From: Pseudoflavitalea sp. G-6-1-2
Lineage (GTDB): Bacteria; Bacteroidota; Bacteroidia; Chitinophagales; Chitinophagaceae
Length of the DNA stretch: 64,000 nucleotides
Direction of reading: 5' to 3'
Assembly (NCBI RefSeq): GCF_012927185.1
Contig: NZ_JABBGB010000002.1
Coordinates: 1,178,001-1,242,000, forward strand
The translations under genes and the position numbers were made by a program. The first letter of the stretch is position 1. Every line of letters starts with the position of its first letter. Of this stretch, positions 61,501 through 64,000 are shown piece by piece. The notes below the pieces were generated by a model that saw only the letters and a list, made by a program, of their open reading frames with translations, made no database searches and was not told the origin of the DNA.

Positions 61501-63423
61501 GGAAGAGTGGCGCTGAAAGGCAATTACAGCTCGCGTACAGGAACCGTAAACTTCGGTGCGCTGAGCAAGAACCCGCATTACAATTTCGATATCGCCGGAA
61601 GCTACAACACCATCGATACCGTCAACAGCTTACCGCTGGATATAACCGGCGAGTTCAATGATATGCGTATCAGGTTGCTGCAGCAATACCTCGATGGCGT
61701 ATTCACCGATCTCAACGGATATGCCACCGGCGATCTGCGCATCTCCGGCGCTCCCGACAACCTGAAATATACTGGTACGGTAACGCTGAAAGAAGGACAG
61801 CTGCGCGTGAAGTACACCAACGTGCTGTACAAAATTCCGCAGGCCACTTTCGATTTCAGAGATGGATTTGTTGACTTCGGCGCATTCCCCATCAAAGACG
61901 AATACGGCAATACAGGCCATATCACCAAAGGCATACTCAAACACCAGGCATGGGACAATCTCGAATTCGATTTCGGGATGAACACCAATAAGCTGCAGGT
62001 ACTCAACACCAACGGCACCGGTAAAGACGCTTATTTCGGGAACGTATTCGCCAAAGCGAATATGACGCTGAAGGGCCCGCTGGCTGATATGAAAATGGAC
62101 ATCAAAGGCGAACCCGCTGACAGTTCCAAAGTGTATATCCGTTCTACATCCTCACGCGAAAGCGGACAGGCAGACTTCATCGTATGGAAAGTCTACGGTC
62201 GTGAAATGCAGCCGGAGAAACAGTTTCAGGAGAGTAACCTCACGGTATCGCTCGATATCACCGCCAATAACCTGGCCAATATGTACGTGATAATGGATGA
62301 GCTTACCGGCGATATCATCCAGGCTAACGGACATGGCAACCTGAAAATAAAGGCGGGTACCAGTGGCGATTTCACCATCCTTGGCCGCTTCGATATCGAC
62401 AGAGGAAATTACAATTTCAGTTTCCAGAGCTTCCTGCGCAAACCATTCAAACTGCGCGAAGGTGTGGGCAACTATATTCAATGGAAGGGCGATCCCTATG
62501 ATGCGGATTGCAAGATCGATGCGGAGTATCATGCGGAGAACGTGCGTTTCAGCGATCTCGGTCTCGATCAGTTTTCGCTGGCACAGGGAAGCACGGGCGT
62601 GAACAACGCCGTGAAGAAATATCGTGGCGAAGTGATAGTGGTGGCCAACCTCACGGAGAAGCTCATGCGTCCGAAGATCAAATTCACCATCGAGCTGCCG
62701 CAGGGAAGCGCGCTGAAGAACGATCCGGATGCACTGGCCATTCTGCAGCGCATACAGAACGACGAGAACGAATTGAACAAACAGGTAGCTTTCCTCATTG
62801 TGTTCAACAGCTTCGGCCCCCTGCAAACCGGCAGCCAGAGCGGGTTGGGCAATATCGCGTTTGAAGGTGTGGTGATCGGAAGCATCTCCGGAATGGTGTC
62901 TGGAGCACTCAGCAAATGGAGCTCCAATATCTTCCAGAAGATATTCAACGATAAGAGCATCAAGGTAAACTTCAATGCCCAGTTGTACAGCGGGTACAAT
63001 CTGGTGGATGGTTCGGACCGGAACCGCATCAACTACGACCGAAGTAATCTCAACCTCAATATCGGTAAGAGCTTCCTTAATGAGCGGCTCACCTTTACAT
63101 TTGGCAGCGCCCTCGATTTCGGATTGAGCAGTGAGCAGGCGCAGGCCACTAAGAACCTGCAGTTCCTTCCTGATATCACTGCAGAGTGGAAGATCAGGCA
63201 GGATGGAAAACTGGTGCTCACTTTCTTCTACCGCGATTCCTATAATTATCTAACTGGTTCGGGCGTAGGTGCAAGGCAGAACCGTTCGGGTGCGAGCATC
63301 AGTTACCGCCGCGACTTCGACAAGATCGATGAACTCTTCAGAGGTGAGCGGAAAAAGAAACCAAAGGCAGCGGCTGCGCCTCCGGTAGTTCCTCCCCAAA
63401 AAGACAGCGCCGGAGCTAATTAG
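58588..63423 (+). CDS. TamB/AsmA-like translocation and assembly module protein
   Basis: The product is about 1611 aa if started at 58588. An N-terminal basic stretch and signal anchor (RKFWKISRTILLVLIALIIL) is followed by a very long beta-rich AsmA-like body. The C-terminal DUF490/TamB domain (about the last 350 residues, with ADMKMDIKGEPADSSKVYI and RPKIKFTIELPQGSALKNDP) completes it. It spans the periplasm and helps insert outer membrane proteins or move lipids. The frame opens at GTG 58495, but a complete promoter lies inside it, and the basic anchor begins at codon CTG 58588, so I place the start there (non-ATG). TTG 58621 is a weaker alternative. Confidence 0.88.
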   Translation: MRKFWKISRTILLVLIALIILAWLALQTTPVQNWLVQQATARLSKDLKTTVSIKHVDFALFNKMSLEQTLIKDRKNDTLLYAGALKVNITDWFFFKDKIELKYLGLQDAEINLNRTDSIWNYRFILEYFSGPADTSSKKSGINLDLKKIDLDNVMLNQRDAWRGEDQLIRFSSLDIDAEMVSLAKKQLWLRSVNIDKPLFAIYNYVGNRPDSLRPKSVDTIIVNDPNKLRWNAGNWDIRIAQLNLNNGTFKSDVNTERKPYDYFDGAHIQFSDIEANFKNVRFQQDSITAVMNLSTKERSGLVVKHLKANFKAHPEAMEFNNLDLETNRSHLHRYFAMRYNTFDDMSDFISKVRMEGDFDEAYLESDDIAYFAPELKEWKKKVRINGKIKGPIENLVARKITIEAGQNAYLNGNISLKGLPDIDKTFIDFEATDFRTTYKDAIAIIPQLRTITQPRLDRIEFLRFRGNFTGFVKDFVTYGTIETNLGTIVSDVNMKFPDKGHTSYVGNLNTSNFQLGEFINVPQIGKISFKGKVNGQGLRTGNLNAKLDGNIASFDAYGYVYHDIIVKGTVAKRLFNGELNVADSNLTAKLNGLVDFSKAVPEFNFDADISKASLKNLKLTKDSIDGYGKFKFDFTGNNIDNFLGTARIYDASVFKNGRRISFDSLSVESKVMGNNKVITVLSNEFDAALVGDFSIMELPAAFQSFLNKYYPSYIKPAQTLKNENFSFVITTKKVEDYLDFVDKNLGGFNFSTIAGRINSKENLLDLNAEVPQFNYKNLTVYNVSLKGIGNMDSLSLESSIADVYVNDSLHFPGTTIRMSSSNDLSHVMVKTSASQTINAASIAAKVQTMPRGVRILFDKSNFDVNGKNWLIEKDGELVFSEDLVSADGVRIYSGDQEILVTTHPSDIGNTNDVRVEMKRINIGDFTPYFVKKNRIEGLFTGTVDISDPFKKFQADMSGEAEQFRLDDDSIGRVALKGNYSSRTGTVNFGALSKNPHYNFDIAGSYNTIDTVNSLPLDITGEFNDMRIRLLQQYLDGVFTDLNGYATGDLRISGAPDNLKYTGTVTLKEGQLRVKYTNVLYKIPQATFDFRDGFVDFGAFPIKDEYGNTGHITKGILKHQAWDNLEFDFGMNTNKLQVLNTNGTGKDAYFGNVFAKANMTLKGPLADMKMDIKGEPADSSKVYIRSTSSRESGQADFIVWKVYGREMQPEKQFQESNLTVSLDITANNLANMYVIMDELTGDIIQANGHGNLKIKAGTSGDFTILGRFDIDRGNYNFSFQSFLRKPFKLREGVGNYIQWKGDPYDADCKIDAEYHAENVRFSDLGLDQFSLAQGSTGVNNAVKKYRGEVIVVANLTEKLMRPKIKFTIELPQGSALKNDPDALAILQRIQNDENELNKQVAFLIVFNSFGPLQTGSQSGLGNIAFEGVVIGSISGMVSGALSKWSSNIFQKIFNDKSIKVNFNAQLYSGYNLVDGSDRNRINYDRSNLNLNIGKSFLNERLTFTFGSALDFGLSSEQAQATKNLQFLPDITAEWKIRQDGKLVLTFFYRDSYNYLTGSGVGARQNRSGASISYRRDFDKIDELFRGERKKKPKAAAAPPVVPPQKDSAGAN

Positions 63424-63464
63424 CACCGGCGCGGCAATTACTTGTTGAAGTATATGGGAGGATG

Positions 63465-64000
63465 TTATCCTTTCAAGATTTCATGTCCGAGTTTATCCCG
63501 TTTTGTTTGCAGGTATTTTTCGTTGTGCACGTTAGGCTCAACTTCGATGGGTACAGCTTCTACTACTTCGAGGCCATAACCCAGCAGTCCTGCGCGTTTG
63601 CGTGGGTTGTTGCTCATCAGTTTCAGCTTGGTGATGCCGAGTGAGCGAAGCATTTGTGCACCGATGCCGTAATCGCGTTTGTCCATCGGGAAACCGAGGT
63701 GGAGATTGGCTTCAACGGTGTCCATGCCGTTTTCCTGCAACTTGTAGGCTTTGAGTTTATTCATCAGACCGATGCCTCTGCCCTCCTGGTTCATGTAGAG
63801 GATGGCACCTTTTCCTTCTTTCTCTACCATCGACATGGCAACATGCAGTTGTTCGCCGCAATCGCAACGGAACGATCCGAGGATATCGCCGGTAAAGCAG
63901 GATGAGTGCACACGCACCAGCACGGGTTCGTCTTTCTCCCATGTTCCCTTGATGAGGGCCAGGTGCTCGGCATTGCTGCTTTTGTCGCGATACGCCACCA
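63465..64000 (-). CDS. ribA: GTP cyclohydrolase II domain, partial at window end (RibA or RibBA)
   Basis: The frame enters from beyond the window, so the 5' part is missing; about 178 residues are seen. They match GTP cyclohydrolase [24 protein letters not shown] holds three zinc-binding cysteines, [24 protein letters not shown] the catalytic region, and [17 protein letters not shown] the C-terminal substrate region. It opens the imidazole ring of GTP in riboflavin synthesis. The initial residues seen ([14 protein letters not shown]) are mid-domain. Whether a DHBP synthase domain precedes it, as in bifunctional RibBA, cannot be told here. Confidence 0.9.
   Translation of the reverse strand, partial: VAYRDKSSNAEHLALIKGTWEKDEPVLVRVHSSCFTGDILGSFRCDCGEQLHVAMSMVEKEGKGAILYMNQEGRGIGLMNKLKAYKLQENGMDTVEANLHLGFPMDKRDYGIGAQMLRSLGITKLKLMSNNPRKRAGLLGYGLEVVEAVPIEVEPNVHNEKYLQTKRDKLGHEILKG

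Noticed and set aside
63407-63432. GC-rich hairpin over the TamB stop codon as a terminator
   Set aside because: The stem GCGCCGG/CCGGCGC is clean, but no T run follows on either strand, so a terminator role is not supported.

Overview
The window reads as a chromosome segment from a Bacteroidota bacterium, most likely a Chitinophagaceae-type soil or freshwater organism. The support is a SusC/SusD pair driven by an ECF sigma factor and FecR, a secreted protein with a type IX secretion C-terminal sorting domain, several TAnnTTTG-type -7 promoter boxes (two with a well-spaced TTTG -33 box), and families typical of that group (DUF6580, DUF3810, DUF2911, SprB-like repeat). Assignments are from reading sequence and motifs only; no database search was run.

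Layout. 1-2500: end of a histidine kinase, tRNA-Leu(GAG), a secreted S33-type hydrolase and an unrecognised gene. 2467-6582: a three-gene minus-strand operon (TonB receptor, TPR-like protein, esterase) with a visible promoter and terminator. 6583-9060: an AT-rich, gene-poor stretch with a MauE/DoxX-like redox membrane protein followed by two paralogous exported Cys-rich peptides. 9108-16202: SusD, SusC, FecR and ECF sigma; the SusC gene changes base composition near its plug domain. 16331-22955: a tight six-gene operon of three phage-tail-collar-domain proteins, a cytoplasmic ligand-binding-fold protein, a formyltransferase and a large T9SS-exported protein. This is the best candidate here for an undescribed system.

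23191-35196 is mostly housekeeping: DUF2130 protein, 4'-phosphopantetheinyl transferase, dCTP deaminase, DUF3810 protein, acyl-CoA carboxylase beta subunit, RNase HI, ORF6N protein, DUF6580 membrane protein, an AhpC/AhpD antioxidant pair behind an OxyR-like site, ManA, YraN, YkgJ-type protein and XerD. 35261-42899 is a metal-efflux operon: response regulator, sensor kinase and a CzcC/CzcB/CzcA-type RND pump. 43002-46130 holds an unrecognised gene, a helix-phased 11-bp repeat tract, and a second ECF sigma with an anti-sigma-like protein that ends in a TonB-like domain.

46192-58446 centres on secreted amide- and peptide-processing enzymes: a DUF2911 protein; a coupled set of PIG-L deacetylase, two micro-membrane proteins (54 and 45 aa) and a sodium/solute symporter; an M14 metallopeptidase; gamma-glutamyltranspeptidase; a DinB-like protein; and isoaspartyl peptidase. 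A ~185-bp imperfect palindrome lies before the last of these. The window ends with a TamB-like protein, whose start was moved because a complete promoter lies inside its 5' reading frame, and the 3' part of ribA or ribBA.
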